A stretch of 64,000 bases of DNA from Erythroxylum novogranatense. Taxonomy: Eukaryota > Streptophyta > Magnoliopsida > Malpighiales > Erythroxylaceae. Positions 22,531-35,026 of the stretch are shown in pieces. The stretch spans positions 3,101,001 to 3,165,000 of the forward strand of contig CM057229.1 of assembly GCA_029891385.1 (NCBI GenBank), read 5' to 3'. Position numbers and translations under genes: made by a program. The notes beneath the pieces are model-generated. The model saw nothing but the letters and a program-made list of their open reading frames with translations. It ran no database searches and had not been told where the DNA came from. Numbering within the stretch: the stretch's first letter is position 1; each line of letters begins with the position of its first letter.

Positions 22531-24491
22531 TTCAATTGGAAGGAAGAAAGGAGAAAAGGTCAAATTGAAGCATTGGACAAGATGCTAGCATGGATATGAG
22601 GTGGGTAGTATATTTATTTATTGAATTATAAGCTAAATGTGAATTTTTGAAAATTAAAGAAAGCAAAATTTGATTTTTGATAAATTATTATTGATAAAAA
22701 TGTTTGAAAAAGGATGTAAATGTTTGAAATTATGATTTCAAAGGAGTAAAATGAGTTTTAGAAAATACAAGACTTATGAATTTCATGGTTTTCAAATTAT
22801 GTGATTTATGATTTGAATGATTTAAAGAATTAGTGCATATATTGATATGTGATTTACGCGAATTGCATTAGATTGATTATGTGCAATTATGTGGATATAT
22901 GCTTGTGTCATCTATGACACAATTTGATGTTATGAGTTGAAAAAGGTACAAAAATCAAGATTTTTGAAAAGTGCCTTGAGCGTCTCAATTAGTTTTAGTT
23001 ATGTGTTAAGTAGGTTTGGTCAGTCCTTTTGTGAGTCGTATTTGTCTCTACTGTTTAAGCCTTCGCCGGCTGCTGCAATAGGCATAGGAGTTCGATCTCG
23101 GACTCCCCTCTGCTCTGTTTGCCGCATGAATTATTATGAGAATGTACAATACGTCTGTTAGACCGAACCAAACCAATTACGATGTGTTATGTGTTTTAAT
23201 TTGATTATGATGTGATACACTATGATGTGATGCATTCATGTTTAAGACTGTGCATGTTTTTAAAAGGTTTGAGATTTTGAGAAACGAGAAAGTAAAATTT
23301 TCAAGCATGAAATTCTGAAATGGATATAAATGTTTTGAAACAAATGAAAATTTTGAGAAAATCTTAGAAAGTGTTGATGAAATTGAAAAGTTTGAAAAGG
23401 AGTTTTGGAGAAATTCTTAAATGGGAAATGTTTGAAAAGTTTGAAAATAAAAGATTTTTCCGCTTATTGTTCGGTTTATAAATGTATTATCCACGAGCTT
23501 CCGAGCTCACCCCCCTTTCATCCCCATCTCCAGGTTTTCACACAGGAGATCGGATGGAAGACGAGTATGATGTCAACCCGATAGTTTTGTATTGCTTTTG
23601 TTTATGGCTTGAAAAGTCATCATGTAAATTTATGATGTATTTCAGCCTGAGTTATGTATGATTGTGGAATAGATTTTGTACGTAAATTTGAATTGAGATG
23701 GATATAAATGGCAATTGGAATGTATATGAATGGCTTGTGATTGAATTGTGGATATTTGGATTGATATTATGGAATGCATTTATGAAGTGTTTAGAACTAA
23801 GATTGTGTTGTTCTTGGTGTTTGGATTAGGACGGGAGGTCCAAGATGCCTTGTGTTATTGAGTTGTGATATTAGAAGTGAGTTTCTTGTGTTTTAATTTT
23901 TGAAATTTGTCAAAATACAGTAGTTATCTTTCAAATTTCAGTAATATGGGTCTAAAGAAATGAGTTTGAGGATTTATATGATTGTATAAGAAATGATTAA
24001 GATGAATTAAGTGAATTGAAATTGGTGAGGATGAGTTTCCAAAAAGGGAATTGTATGGAATGGTTATGATTTGAATGAGATTGATTAAAGAGAAAAAGAA
24101 AAAGAAAAAGAAAAAAAATTATACCGGATTTTGGAATATGTCTTAGTTTAGATCTCCAACGCGATGCTTTTCGCTGTTCTTTATTTCCGGATGTCGGATG
24201 TGTTTGCTTTGGTTCGATCTGTTGCGTATCCGTTTGCGACTCGTATCCCATTCGCTTATTCGATTCGTTTCGATGTGCTTTCGTTTCGATTCTGTATTCG
24301 ATTCGCGTTTCGTTTGGCTTCGGTGTTCTGCTTGATTTCGTTTCGCTTCGAAATCTTTTCTTTTGATTCGATTAGTTATTGGCTTCCGCATTTTGTTTCC
24401 ACTTCGATATTTCGATGCGAAATTTCCGTTCCCTTCGTTCTCTTCGTTTTTCGGTTGGGATCCGGTTCCCGGATCGGGTCCCAACATTTGC

Positions 24492-25080
24492 TCAGGCTTT
24501 CACCCATGCCATGGGACAAGAAAGATAGGCTCAAGTGCGGCCCGAGAGAGGAGCGGCGAGATGATAAGCTCGAAGTATGGGCGATTGACTTCAACGGACT
24601 ACTAATCCCGAGGAAGCCAAGCATGTTCAAGAGGACCGAGAGGGTCTGAATCGATGAAGTGTTACGATGATGAGAAGCTCGATTATCGATCGACCATCGC
24701 GCGGGATGCACTTGCATTGGTGGAGTCGATGCCCGCTGATCGTGAAATACCTCCGTCTCGACATGGAGGGAGTTCTTAGAAGCCTTCGAGGAAATATTTC
24801 GATGGTCTACATGCAGAGAAGGCCAGGAATTTTGAATCTCACTCGTAGGGAGCCGAGTGTGGCGGATTATGAGCTGAAGTTCACTCAGTTGTCGCGATAT
24901 GCACCCAATATCGTGGCGACTGAAGCAGACAAATGCCGAAAGTTTAAGGGTGGATTGCACCTAGGGATCAGGGAAAAGGTAGTAATTCACAACTTCCGTG
25001 ATTACCAGCAGCTGGTTGATGCTGCTCTTCAAGCAGAGAAGTTAGAGAACATCAGGGCTGAAGTGACTAAGAAGTATTAA
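24492..25080 (+). pseudogene. C copy 1 gag middle part
   Basis: Resumes after the D insertion (catgccatgggacaagaaag) and contains the conserved gag region (SVADYELKFTQLSRYAPNIV, then LHLGIREKVVIHNFRDYQQL) in the 3' half. Frameshifts interrupt it around 24600-24830. It ends in KYEL-like filler codons and TAA, where a deletion has removed the gag/E boundary. Confidence 0.8.
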
Positions 25081-25081
25081 A

Positions 25082-28000
25082 CCATAGGAAGGGTTTATTG
25101 GTAATTTGGGACGGGTTAGAAGTATTAAATTATATCTCGGCATGCACATACAGCATATAGCCTCTATGATTGATGGTTTGTTGCACTTGCACATGGTATA
25201 CATGCATTCATGACATTTTCCGGCTTAGGTTTCAAATTGAGATCTTTTGTGAAATTTATGGGATAATTGTATTTGAAAAATTATTTGGAGTGCGCCATCG
25301 AGTGTTTTACATTTTAAGGATTTATGGAATTTTTCGAATTTTTGGGGTTCTTGTTGGACGTAAAATTCCAACCGATCGATTGAGTGAGCCTTTTTGTACT
25401 GAAAAGGGATTGCCTAATGGCATTAGATTATTGGCTAAATGGTGTTAGGGAATTATTTTAGTGCCATGATTAGAGTTTAATTGGGATTAGTGCTTAATTA
25501 ACTAGGATTAACTTATGTTTTTGTCTTTTTCCATTTAAAGCCAAGTGTCCCTTTTACATTTATTACTTTTGTCCTTGTATATTCATCGCCTACGACTATT
25601 TAACTTGGCTTGCAATAAAAAAAAGGGGACTTTGAAAGCCTAAGGTGATTCTCCCATCCGAAACCTTGCTTCATCTTCTTGGTGTGTTTGTTTTTCTCCT
25701 CCTTCGAATGTTTCTTGTCCATCCTTTATAAGAGGCTCTTCCTTGCTATTTGCTTGCCTCTTTTTATTCTCTCTACCAAGACCAAGTGGGAGCTTTGTGA
25801 AGGTGATGATTTATGCATGTTGGGTGTGATGACCGTAGGCTTTGGGAGAGGTTGAGAAGTGTGAGTGACTTGGAGATTTGAGAGCTTGAAACTTGTTTAA
25901 GGTGAGAAGTGATGTTGTTTTTATGCTTTTGGTAGTTAGAAGCATTCATGGAGATCCTTTATACATGTAGTTGATCATCATAGTAGTAGGGTTGAATGGG
26001 TTTAAATTTATACTTGGTTATGGATGAATGAATGACTATAGTTTTCCTTGATTTTGGCTTGGTTTGGATTGAGTTTGTAAGGTTAGATGAATGGAAAACT
26101 TAGGAAGATAATTGTGTTAGTGCTGCCAACTTTTGTATAATCATGTAAATATATGTTGTGATGAATTTGTGGTTGAATTAGAGGTATAAATGGGTGCTTA
26201 GTGATGTGTTATTGATGTTAGAAGTGATAGGAGTTAGGTTGTAGTTGAAAAGCTGGAAAATGCAATTTGACCTATTGTAATGTTTTGATCATAACTAATT
26301 GTGTAGGTGAGAAAATGAGGTCAGGTTTGTGCCCAATTAAACTTTGGGATGTTGGCTACAACTTTGTGTGAAATAGGTGTTGTTAAATTGTAATGCTAGA
26401 AGGGCGAAATTTTGCATGGAAAGTTACTGTTTTATTGCCTGTGAACAGTACCCACAGTTATGACCTGATTACTTTGTTGGTTTTTCTAAATTAATTGATA
26501 TGGAATTAGGAAAAATGGTCTTTATGAAAGTGTACGAATATTCAGTTAGCTTTCCATTTCCACTGATCTTGCTATTTTTCGAGATGTATATTGAGAGATA
26601 TGAACTGTTTTCTATTGACTGGTTTTGGGCATGTTGATGAAACCTAGCTTAAGTGTCTGACTTGTGACTATTCTGCTTGGAAGAAATTTTAACCATTTTT
26701 GTGGACTGAATTGGTGTGAGTGATCTTCTGAAAAGTTTTAAAGCAAGAAATTATCTTGAAAATGATATATGGCATGTAATTTTTGAAGGTCAGATTTGGG
26801 AGTTATGATTTTGTAAAAAACGGACCTAAACTAGGTTGTGAATGGCTGATCATGACAGTAGCTTCCATAACAGTTTTGAAATTGTTAGAAATCGAATTGG
26901 AGTTTGAGTTCTTCATGAAAATTGAAGTTTGAGATCTTATCGTTTCAGGGATATAAGGTAGTGAATTTTGTGACTTTTGTACTAAGAGAATCACTGTTTG
27001 GAAAATTACTGTCCAGATTGGTTGATTTCAGTAGGCAGATTCTTGGTGGAATTATTTGACCTTGTTAGAAAGTGAATTTGATTTTGGGTTGTTCATGAAA
27101 GTTGTAGATAACATTGTGATCTTACTTCCTTAATTATTGTGTAATTTTTGACTGAAGAATCAGAGAGTTATTGAATTTGCAATGTACTGCCCTGTGTTGA
27201 TAGGTTTGAGTAGGCAGTAGGTTTGATAGGATTTTTGACACCCTTAGGGGTGAAATTGATTTTTATGGTCTTCTTGAGAATTGTAGAGGGTTTCATGATC
27301 TTTCCAATGAGATATAGTTGGTAATTTTCTGAATTGTGTGCAATGAGTTATTGGTGTTGAAAGTTGGCTTGAAATCAGGAAAATAAAGATGGGAATAAGG
27401 GTTATGTATATATAGATATTAATTGTTTAATTTGAATTTTGGTTTCTTTTGTCAATTTCTTTTCCGTCCGACGTCCGATTGACCTGATTCTTGAGGCATC
27501 GGATTTGTGACCTATTGAATTTCATTTGGTGAGAAATTGGGAATTTTTAGACGGGAAATTGACGTGACCACGGGTAACGGAGCCTTTAATCACTGTTTTG
27601 TTTAATTGGGGACCTATAGAGGTCCGAATTGCGCACCGTCAGCGCCAATAGCTTTCTAATTTTTAGACGGATTTTTTTTATGATGGGAAAATTTTTGATT
27701 AGGGCCGAGAATGCCATGAACATGCATTATACACGTTTTACTTATTCCATGTGCATTGTTTGATATTTCTAATTATACAGTTGGTAATGTGTACTCATTT
27801 CCATTGTTATAGAGGCTCGCTTGGAACGTCATCCCACCTGGACGCTGCGAGAGACTTCCCGGAATTAGCTCGAAAGTTATTAGGTGAGTAACCTAGATGG
27901 TTCCTCGGTTAGTAAGTGTTTATAATTCTACACTTAGAACCCTGTGGAGAATAATGGTGGGAAAATTTTGTTTGTTTGTGTTCGGATCATGGACCGGAGG

Positions 28001-28860
28001 TCCGATGGATTGGAGAATTCGACATAGAAGTGTTATATATGATTTTCTTGCGATTACCTATGCGAGACTTATGTGTATATGTTGAGTTGGGATCTGATAT
28101 GATGTTGGTGTTGTTTTATTTGGATATATGCATTTCATGCATAATTGCATGATCGAGAATCGGCGGTTGTGACGGGCAACGAGCTTAAAGCTCAACGTGA
28201 TTGGGCCTTGAGCCCACAGTGATTCAGAGCCTATGGCTCACTGTTTAATGTGCCCTTAATGGGACAGTTACAGGCGCTCAGTCACAATAACGTAATAAAT
28301 TAGAAAAGCGTATCATACACATTTCATGTGCATTTGAATTGGTTCCTTTGACTGATCTAGTAATCATGTGGTACTTCTGAATGTGTTTTGGTGAAATAAC
28401 TGTGTGTAACTGTGATATACTATGTATATGCATGAATTGGGTGAACCATCGATGATGGTTCCTCACTGAGTTCGCAAACTCACCCAAAATTGCAATTTTT
28501 TAGACCGAGAGTAGACTTATAGCTCGAGAGGACTTTTCCGCCGATGTAGATTGAGTTGGCAAGAGAAGTCATGGCAAATGTGTCGGTCATTGGCACTTTT
28601 GAGGGATGACCTAGCTAGCTTTTTGTTTGATTTTCTTTTGGAGTAATGTACTGAACATACGGTTGTGTAAATCTATCGCTTTGAGGTTATGAAATGAGAA
28701 TTTATGGTTTCAAAATTAGTGGATTTCATATTAATGCTTTATGATTTTTGATGCCATGTGGAGTGTTAGCGATTGATCGTAGCGCACCCTTATCGTAGGG
28801 TGTGTGTCGGAATGACCTATAGGCGTCCCGATACATATCTTAAGGTAAGGGGGTGTTACA
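25082..28860 (+). mobile_element. Solo LTR E, copy 1
   Basis: Same insertion as 35903-39720, but missing about 16-18 bp of its left end with the adjacent gag. Right end ...ggggtgttaca followed by tgggt (28861-28865), the TSD half. Contains TATA-like tataagag (25737), donor-like aag|gtgaga near 25900, splice-bounded block 27813-27883, hairpin array 28181-28260, double hairpin about 28438-28490 and terminal quasi-palindrome 28779-28859. Non-coding. About 3.78 kb. Confidence 0.8.
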
Positions 28861-28865
28861 TGGGT

Positions 28866-29657
28866 AGCAGTGGCCCCACTCAGAGCAAGCAACCTAGGGC
28901 TATGTCAGGGCAAGCTTCAAGTGTAGCAAGCCCGGGATGGACAGGTAGAGGAAATCCCCAGTGTGATCACTGTGGGATATTTCACAAAGGGAATGTCTCT
29001 GAAGATAGGAGCATGTTTTGGTCAGGCCAAGGGGGCTGTAATCAAGGATTGTCCCAGTGGTCAAAGCAGAAGGGTCTCGCCTCAGCCCCAAGAAGAGCAG
29101 AAACAGTGGCATCTCGGCCAGTACATGATGTGGGCAGTTCAGGAACTGCAAGAAAGGCATATCCGGCAGGGAGACCTAGAGGACAGGGTCAGGCACCAGC
29201 TCGGGTCTTTTCCATGACCAGGGAAGAAGCTGCAACCACTCCGGAAGTAGTGACGAGTATGACTATGCTATTTGATTTACCAGTTTATGTGTTGATTGAT
29301 ACTGGCTCCACCCATTCATTTGTATCTGCAAGTATGAATATGCATGCTGTTTGTCCTGAGATTATGGATAACTTTCTGGTAGTTAGTACTCCTTTAAGGA
29401 GTAAGGTGGTGATCAGTTTGATCTACAAGAACTGTGAGCTCAACATAGACGGTGCTAGGCTGGTAGTAGACTTACTACCTCTATACCTTCAAGGGTTGGA
29501 TGTCATTTTGGGGATGGATGTTATGGAGAAATACAAGGCGAAGCTAGATTGTAGTTTGAAGGAAGTAGAATTTGATCTGGGAGATGATCAGAAGATAGTT
29601 TTCAAGGGGACGAACCGCCAGGCCGAGGATCATTTCGCTATGTTAATGACAATATGA
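28866..29657 (+). pseudogene. C copy 1 gag zinc knuckle and aspartic protease
   Basis: The open frame starts inside the tail of LTR E (28773) and crosses into gag at residue 30. It shows CDHCGIFHKG (residues 64-73) as the damaged knuckle and VLIDTGSTHSFV with the catalytic Asp at residue 176 (D-T-G-S). Toward the end, LDVILGMDVMEKYKAKLDCS is the conserved protease C-terminal region. It stops (TGA) just before the RT linker. Confidence 0.8.
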
Positions 29658-29925
29658 TGAGCAGGTGTGAGGCCTTCTTGGCGCATGTAGTGGATCCAGA
29701 AGTGAATGTGGGCAGATTAGAAGATTTTCAGGTTGTGAGGGAGTTTCCTGATGTATTTCCAAAAGAATTACCAGGGTTGCCGCCGGTGAGGGAAATTGAG
29801 TTTGAAATTGACTTGATTCTCGGAACCGCGCCAATCTCCATACCACCCTACATAATGGCTCCAGTTGAGTTGAGAGAACTCAAGGAGCAATTGCAGAAAT
29901 TGTTGGAGAAGCAGTTCATATGGAG
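29654..29925 (+). pseudogene. C copy 1 RT N-terminal segment (core deleted)
   Basis: Linker and start of [43 protein letters not shown]. The sequence then jumps directly to RNase H ([16 protein letters not shown]). Comparison with copy 2 (40753-41449) shows that ~0.7 kb holding the polymerase palm, including the FIDD motif, is missing. The RT cannot function. Confidence 0.85.
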
Positions 29926-30400
29926 TGAGGAATGTCAGAAGAGCTTTGAGGAGCTCAAGAACAGATTGACAAGTGCTCCAGTATTGGTTTTGCCCAATGG
30001 AGACCAGGGGTATACGGTGTACAGTGTTGCTTCGAGGAAGGGTTTAGGATGTGTGCTGATGCAGGATGACAGGGTAATAGCCTATGCTTCACGGCAGTTG
30101 AAGCAGTATGAGTTAAATTATCCGACTCATGACTTGGAGTTAGCAGCGATAATTTTTGCCCTAAAGATTTGGAGACACTACCTATATGGGGTTCAGACTA
30201 GGATCTTCACGGACCACAAAAGTCTTAAGTACATTATGAGTCAGAAAGAGTTGAATTTAAGGTAGAGACGATGGTTGGAATTGCTCAAGGACTATGACCT
30301 GATGATAGAGTATCATCCAGGCAAGGCGAATGTAGTGGCAGATGCTTTGAGCAGGAAGTCAACCATATCTTACGTGCAATCAGTTTACTTGCCTCTGTTG
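29926..30400 (+). pseudogene. C copy 1 RNase H domain
   Basis: In frame with the RT remnant: TAPVL-like [32 protein letters not shown] (catalytic Asp position reads Val-Ala; copy 2 reads SDAS), [33 protein letters not shown] at 30263-30265 splits it; the remainder ([20 protein letters not shown]) follows in the next frame piece. Confidence 0.8.
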
Positions 30401-31430
30401 GAACAGATGGCCAAGTTGAAGATCAATTTAAAGCAGGATGAATCAGATGGTGTTTTTGCTCAATTTAGGGTGAGACCTATCCTAAGGGAGAAGGTCAAGG
30501 AGTTGCAGGAGCAGGATACAGAATTAAGTAAGGTGAGAGATGAAATTCAACATGGTAAACAGTCAGAAGTGCAAGTAAGGGATAATGGGCTAATGGTAGT
30601 CGGAAACAGGTTATGTATTTTGAATGATAAGGCAGTTAAGGATGAGATCATGGATGAGGCACACAATGCGCCTTATTCCATGCACCCAGCAAGACTGTAA
30701 TGTACTGAAATTTGAAGGAACATTTCTGGTGGAAAGGCATGAAGAGGATATAGTGAATATGTGAGCAGATGTCTAGTGTGTCAGCAAGTCAAGGCTGAAC
30801 ACCAGGCACCTTCAGGCATGCTAAGGCCATTGTCCATTCCTGAATGGAAGTGGCAAAGGATCACGATGGATTTTCTGATGGGCTTGCCTAGGACCAGCAA
30901 GAAGCATGATGCCATTTGGGTTATTGTTGATTGGTTGACCAAGTCACCCATTTTCTAGCAATCAAGCAAATGTATTCATTGCAAGTCTTAGCCAGAAGTA
31001 TATTGATGAAGTGGTAAGGTTGGGGAGTTCGGATTCTATAGTATCAAGCGTGGATCCTCGATTCACCTCAAGATTTTGGGGAAGTTTGCAGGAAGCATTA
31101 GGAACTAAGCTGAATTTCAGTACGACGTTTCATCCTCAGACGGATGGTCAGTCTGAGAGGACAATCCAGACTCTAGAGGGGATGCTTAGAGCATTTGTCA
31201 TGGACTTCAGAGGAGCATACGATGATCATTTGCCGTTGGTCGAATTTGCTTATAACAATTCGTACCATTCGAGCATACAGATGGCTCCTTATGAAGCCCT
31301 TTATGACAGAAGATGCAGGACTCCGATATGTTGGGATGAAGAAGGTGAGAGGAAATTAGTGGGACCAGAGTTGGTCCAGATGACAGTTGAGAAAGTGGAT
31401 GTAATCAAACAGCGGCTTAAGGCAGCCTAG
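30401..31430 (+). pseudogene. C copy 1 integrase
   Basis: Zinc finger remnants ([13 protein letters not shown], then [14 protein letters not shown]), catalytic-core Asp ([15 protein letters not shown]) and DGQSERT with the Glu. The second catalytic Asp is lost: IVSSVDPRF here versus IVSDRDPRF in copy 2. Frameshifts occur near 30700 and 30960-31010, and a TAG ends the piece at 31428-31430 (CAG in copy 2). Confidence 0.8.
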
Positions 31431-31862
31431 GATAGAATGAAGAGTTATGCCGATGCTAACAGAAAAGAAATGGAATATGCAGTGGGTGACAAAGTATTCC
31501 TTAAGACCTCTCCATGGAAAGGGGTCATGAGGTTTGGCAGGAAAGGGAAGTTAAGCCCTCGGTATGTGGGTCCGTATGAAGTTTTAGAGAGGATTGGGCC
31601 GTTGGCCTACAGGTTGGCATTGCCTCCAGAATTGTCGCAGATTCATGATGTATTCCATGTTTCCATGCTGAGAAGGTACAGATCAGATCCTTCTCACATC
31701 ATTCAGACCTCAGAAGTTCAGCTGAGCGATGATCTGAGTTATGAAGAAATGCCTGTGGCAATTCTGGACAGCAAGAATAAGGTCCTCAGGAACAAGATAA
31801 TCAAGCTAGTCAAGGTCCTGTGGAGGAATCATGCAGTTGAAGAGGCGACGTGGGAGCCTTAG
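31431..31862 (+). pseudogene. C copy 1 integrase C-terminus and chromodomain
   Basis: 141-codon frame: KSYADANRKEMEYAVGDKVF, LSPRYVGPYEVLERIGPLAY (GPY/F module), IHDVFHVSMLRRYRSD, then chromodomain VLRNKIIKLVKVLWRNHAV and EEATWEP. It ends in TAG where copy 2 has CAG, so the last ~20 codons before the PPT are cut off. Confidence 0.85.
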
Positions 31863-31932
31863 GATGCAATGCAGGAGAAGTATCCACACCTCTTCCATGA
31901 ATCAGGTAAGAATTTCGAGGACGAAATTTCTT

Positions 31933-31946
31933 AAGGGGGGGAGAAA
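31933..31946 (+). other. Polypurine tract of C copy 1
   Basis: aagggggggagaaa directly before the TG of LTR C2, preceded by the hairpin aatttcgaggacgaaatt (about 31912-31929). Copy 2 has the shorter aaggggagaaa at 43465-43475. Confidence 0.9.
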
Positions 31947-34787
31947 TGTTACCCCCATAATTTTTTTTATGATAAATCAAGCATGATTAGACTAATGGGG
32001 TAAATTAATATAGTATTTAATAAAGTTAGCATGAATTAGCATATGACATTAAATGAGTTAGTTGGGCCTTAAATGAGGTAGGAAGGAAAAGAGATAAGAT
32101 GGGCTTAAAGGATTATGGGCTTGAGTAGTATAAGGAGGAAAATAAGAAAGGAGGAAGAATAGGTGAATGGGCTTAAGTGACTTAGTAAAGAGTATAAAAG
32201 GGAGGAATTAAATGAGTTGTAGGAAGAGAAGAGGGAAATCACGAAATTTTAGAGGGAGAGGAAGAGAAATGTCGTGGAAGGTGGAGAAAGAAGGAGAAAA
32301 GAAGAGTTTTTGCTAGGGTTTGATTCTCCAAGAGATCAAGAGGGTTTTTTAAGAAAGTTCAAGAGTTAAAAGTGTGGAGGAAGGTTCAAGCTACACTTTG
32401 ACCCAAGAAATCACTTGGTTAGCTAAAGATTCAAGGTAAGCTTCTTGATTTAAGGTTAAGCTTTGTTGGGTTTTGGTTAGAAAGACTAAGAATGGAATGG
32501 GTATAGTGATTTCCAAGTTGATTTCATGAAAGGTGTAACATGGTTTCTTAATTGAAGTGAGATTTACATGGGTTTTTGTTTTTTAATGAAGAAAGAGAAG
32601 GAAGAGAAGAGGAGCAAGAGTTGTAGCAAGGAAACCAAAGATTTAGCAAGTCTTAAAGGTGGGTTCCATATTTATCTTTATATTTATGAGCAATTAATGC
32701 AAGTTGATAAATGACACTAATGAATGTTTGTTACTTGTAAGTGAGTATAAATGATTGCTATAAATGCTTGTGTTAGTTGTGGGTAGATGACATTAATCAT
32801 GAGTTATGTGTAATTGAAAATAATACATATTGATGATTTGATGATGGTTGAGTTAGTATTGAATGAAATAGCTTAAATGAGTATGAATGCACCATATGAC
32901 TTATGCATGAAATGTACAATATGAAATATGCATGAAAGATAAGATTTTCAAGAAAAACAGTGAATTGGACAAGAATAGTCCAATTTTATTGTTATGCATG
33001 ATTGTTATGTTATGTGGGTAAGTTATAGTCCCAAGAACCGTCACGTGCACGTCGACCATGAAAAGGCTTTCACTACCGCCCGATTGTGGCAGAGGATGAT
33101 CCATTATTTGGACTCCTCAAGATTTTCCCATATAAGCTCATTAAATGAGACTATATGGTTGCCATGAATATGGACTTACCGAGCCAATTGATGTGTTTCA
33201 TATGTGATTACATGAAATTGCAAGAATTATGAATGTTCGAATTGTGAGAAATTATGTTTATGTATTGATGAAAATTGCATGATGCATGTATTATGATTTC
33301 ATTGAAAGATTGCTTAATGTATAAATAACTAAATAGACATGCTTGTTATATAAATATAAATGTGTTACCCATGAGTTTAAAGCTCACCCCCTCAATTCTC
33401 CAGGAAATGAGCAGGATCCCGAGGAGCAAGCTTAAAGGCATTTACTCCAAGAGTTTTCTTTTGGTTTTGTGATTGAAATGATTTTTATAAAACAATGCTT
33501 TAGTTGCATTTTGAGAATGATATTATATTTTGAAGTTTCATGTAATTGGGCTTAAAATGCCCACTAAAGCATTGTATGAAATATGACATGATTTGATGGA
33601 GATGGAATGAATGAGTTATGATTTAAAAGTGAATTTTAAACCCTAATGTATAATGCTTGATTGTATGACCTTTGATCTTTTGAGATGATGCATGAGATGG
33701 CATGAATATCATATAGGTAGGTAAATGTTATGAGGTTGGGATTGATGGTCATGCATGTGTAATGAAGGTGAGAATGAGGCTTGTGTGAGGTTGATTGTGC
33801 AAAGTCTTGTAGATGTGTTAAATTAGTTAGACAATAGAAGTCAGAAGTTGAGAGTTATGATGGTTGAAAGTTAGCAGGATGCATAAGTCTTGTTTATGAG
33901 GATAGCTTTGATGGTGGCGTAGGAATCTAGGGTTTGATGGACAAATCCATCAAGAATTGATAGAATGATAAAATAAGTTGGATGTTTGGAGTGGTTATGA
34001 AGTATTTAGTAGTAGAGTAAGTGAATCTTGCAAGATTACAAGTTTATTTGGTGTTAGGAATAAGTTAGAAAGCATGGGTGAGGGTTTAAGAGGCTTTGGG
34101 GGAAAAATCTCATCCTTCTGGTCATTTCTTCCTCGCGGGCGCGAGATCCATACCTCGCGGGCGCGACCATAGAAAATCGGAGGAACCAACTTTCTGTTCG
34201 TCTCTTCCTCGCGGGCGCGACAGAAGTAAATCGCGGGCGCGACCCAGTTGGAGTGCGAATTTCATTTTTAAGCCTCTAATATGAGTTGTAGATCAGGATG
34301 TGTACATATTGATTGATATAAAGATGACATCAATCCGACATCTGTAGCAAAAGTTATGGCATTTTTACCAAAGTATATCAAATATACATCGGGATATGAA
34401 TATGAAAGATTGTTTTGATCATAACTTCCTCATCAGACCTCCAAATGAAGTGATTTTTGAGCCATGGATTCATGAGACATGTAGGTACCTACCCATAAGA
34501 ATTGGTGTCATTTGGAGTTAAATTGAAATAGATGTCATGAAATCAAGTAAAGGGTCAGTCAAGAGAGCGTGATCGAAATATGATCACATGTTGGTATTTT
34601 GCTGATATCTTGAGTTATAGAACTCCGATTGAAGCGATCCTTGTATTAAATTAAACAAGAGTCATAAGGCTATGATTTACAAGAGAAATCAATTTGAAAT
34701 TAGGGTTAAATGAAATAAACCCTACAAGGCAAGATGATCAAGTTTCATATTTTACGGCTCAAGAGTCGACTCTGAACGGATCCAACA
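31947..34787 (+). repeat. LTR C2 (shared middle LTR of the dimer)
   Basis: 2841 bp, tgttaccccc...ggatccaaca. It follows a PPT and precedes a PBS, so it is both 3' LTR of copy 1 and 5' LTR of copy 2, with no TSD at its edges. TATA 32193-32200. The CG island here keeps four cctcgcgggcgcga-like units (about 34130-34245), more than C1 or C3. Confidence 0.9.
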
Positions 34788-34791
34788 TCTA

Positions 34792-34802
34792 CGGTATCGA
34801 GC
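34792..34802 (+). other. Degenerate primer binding site of C copy 2
   Basis: cggtatcgagc aligns with tggtatcagagc of copy 1, with a T-to-C change and a lost base pair at the cag. Could be decay or a sequence error at a CHG site. Confidence 0.6.
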
Positions 34803-35026
34803 TTAAACCGGTTTAGGGTTTCTAGGAACCTTAGTGGGATTGTCTAAGGGTCGAGTCATCATGCATTTTCCTACATGAATTATATGAATTATGTGCATTG
34901 TTTTAAATGCATAACATGCAACATTGCTTTCAAATGAGTGAATTGACTTGTTTTAAGTTGACTTACATGAATTGAACTTGTTTTATGTCAACTAAAGATT
35001 TTCACTGATTTTAAATTGAAGGAGTA

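Larger units (their letters stand above)
19758..24486 (+). mobile_element. Element D: 4.7-kb solo-LTR-like insertion in C gag
   Basis: 4729 bp, begins tgttggactcc and ends gggtcccaaca, flanked by the exact 5-bp TSD tttgc (19753-19757, 24487-24491). No gag-pol motif is visible on either strand, no PBS or PPT is found, and the sequence is LTR-like: a donor-like ag|gtaag near 21837, a gagcttccgagctcacccc hairpin near 23500, and a CG island. Best read as a solo LTR of a long-LTR family. A non-autonomous element is an alternative. Orientation is set by the similarity of its ordered motifs to LTR C. Confidence 0.7.

Noticed and set aside
24164..24649. 161-codon plus and 194-codon minus frames across the right end of D
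   Set aside because: Phe/Ser-rich translation comes from the tttcg-type repeats of D, and the frames cross the D/gag junction and TSD.
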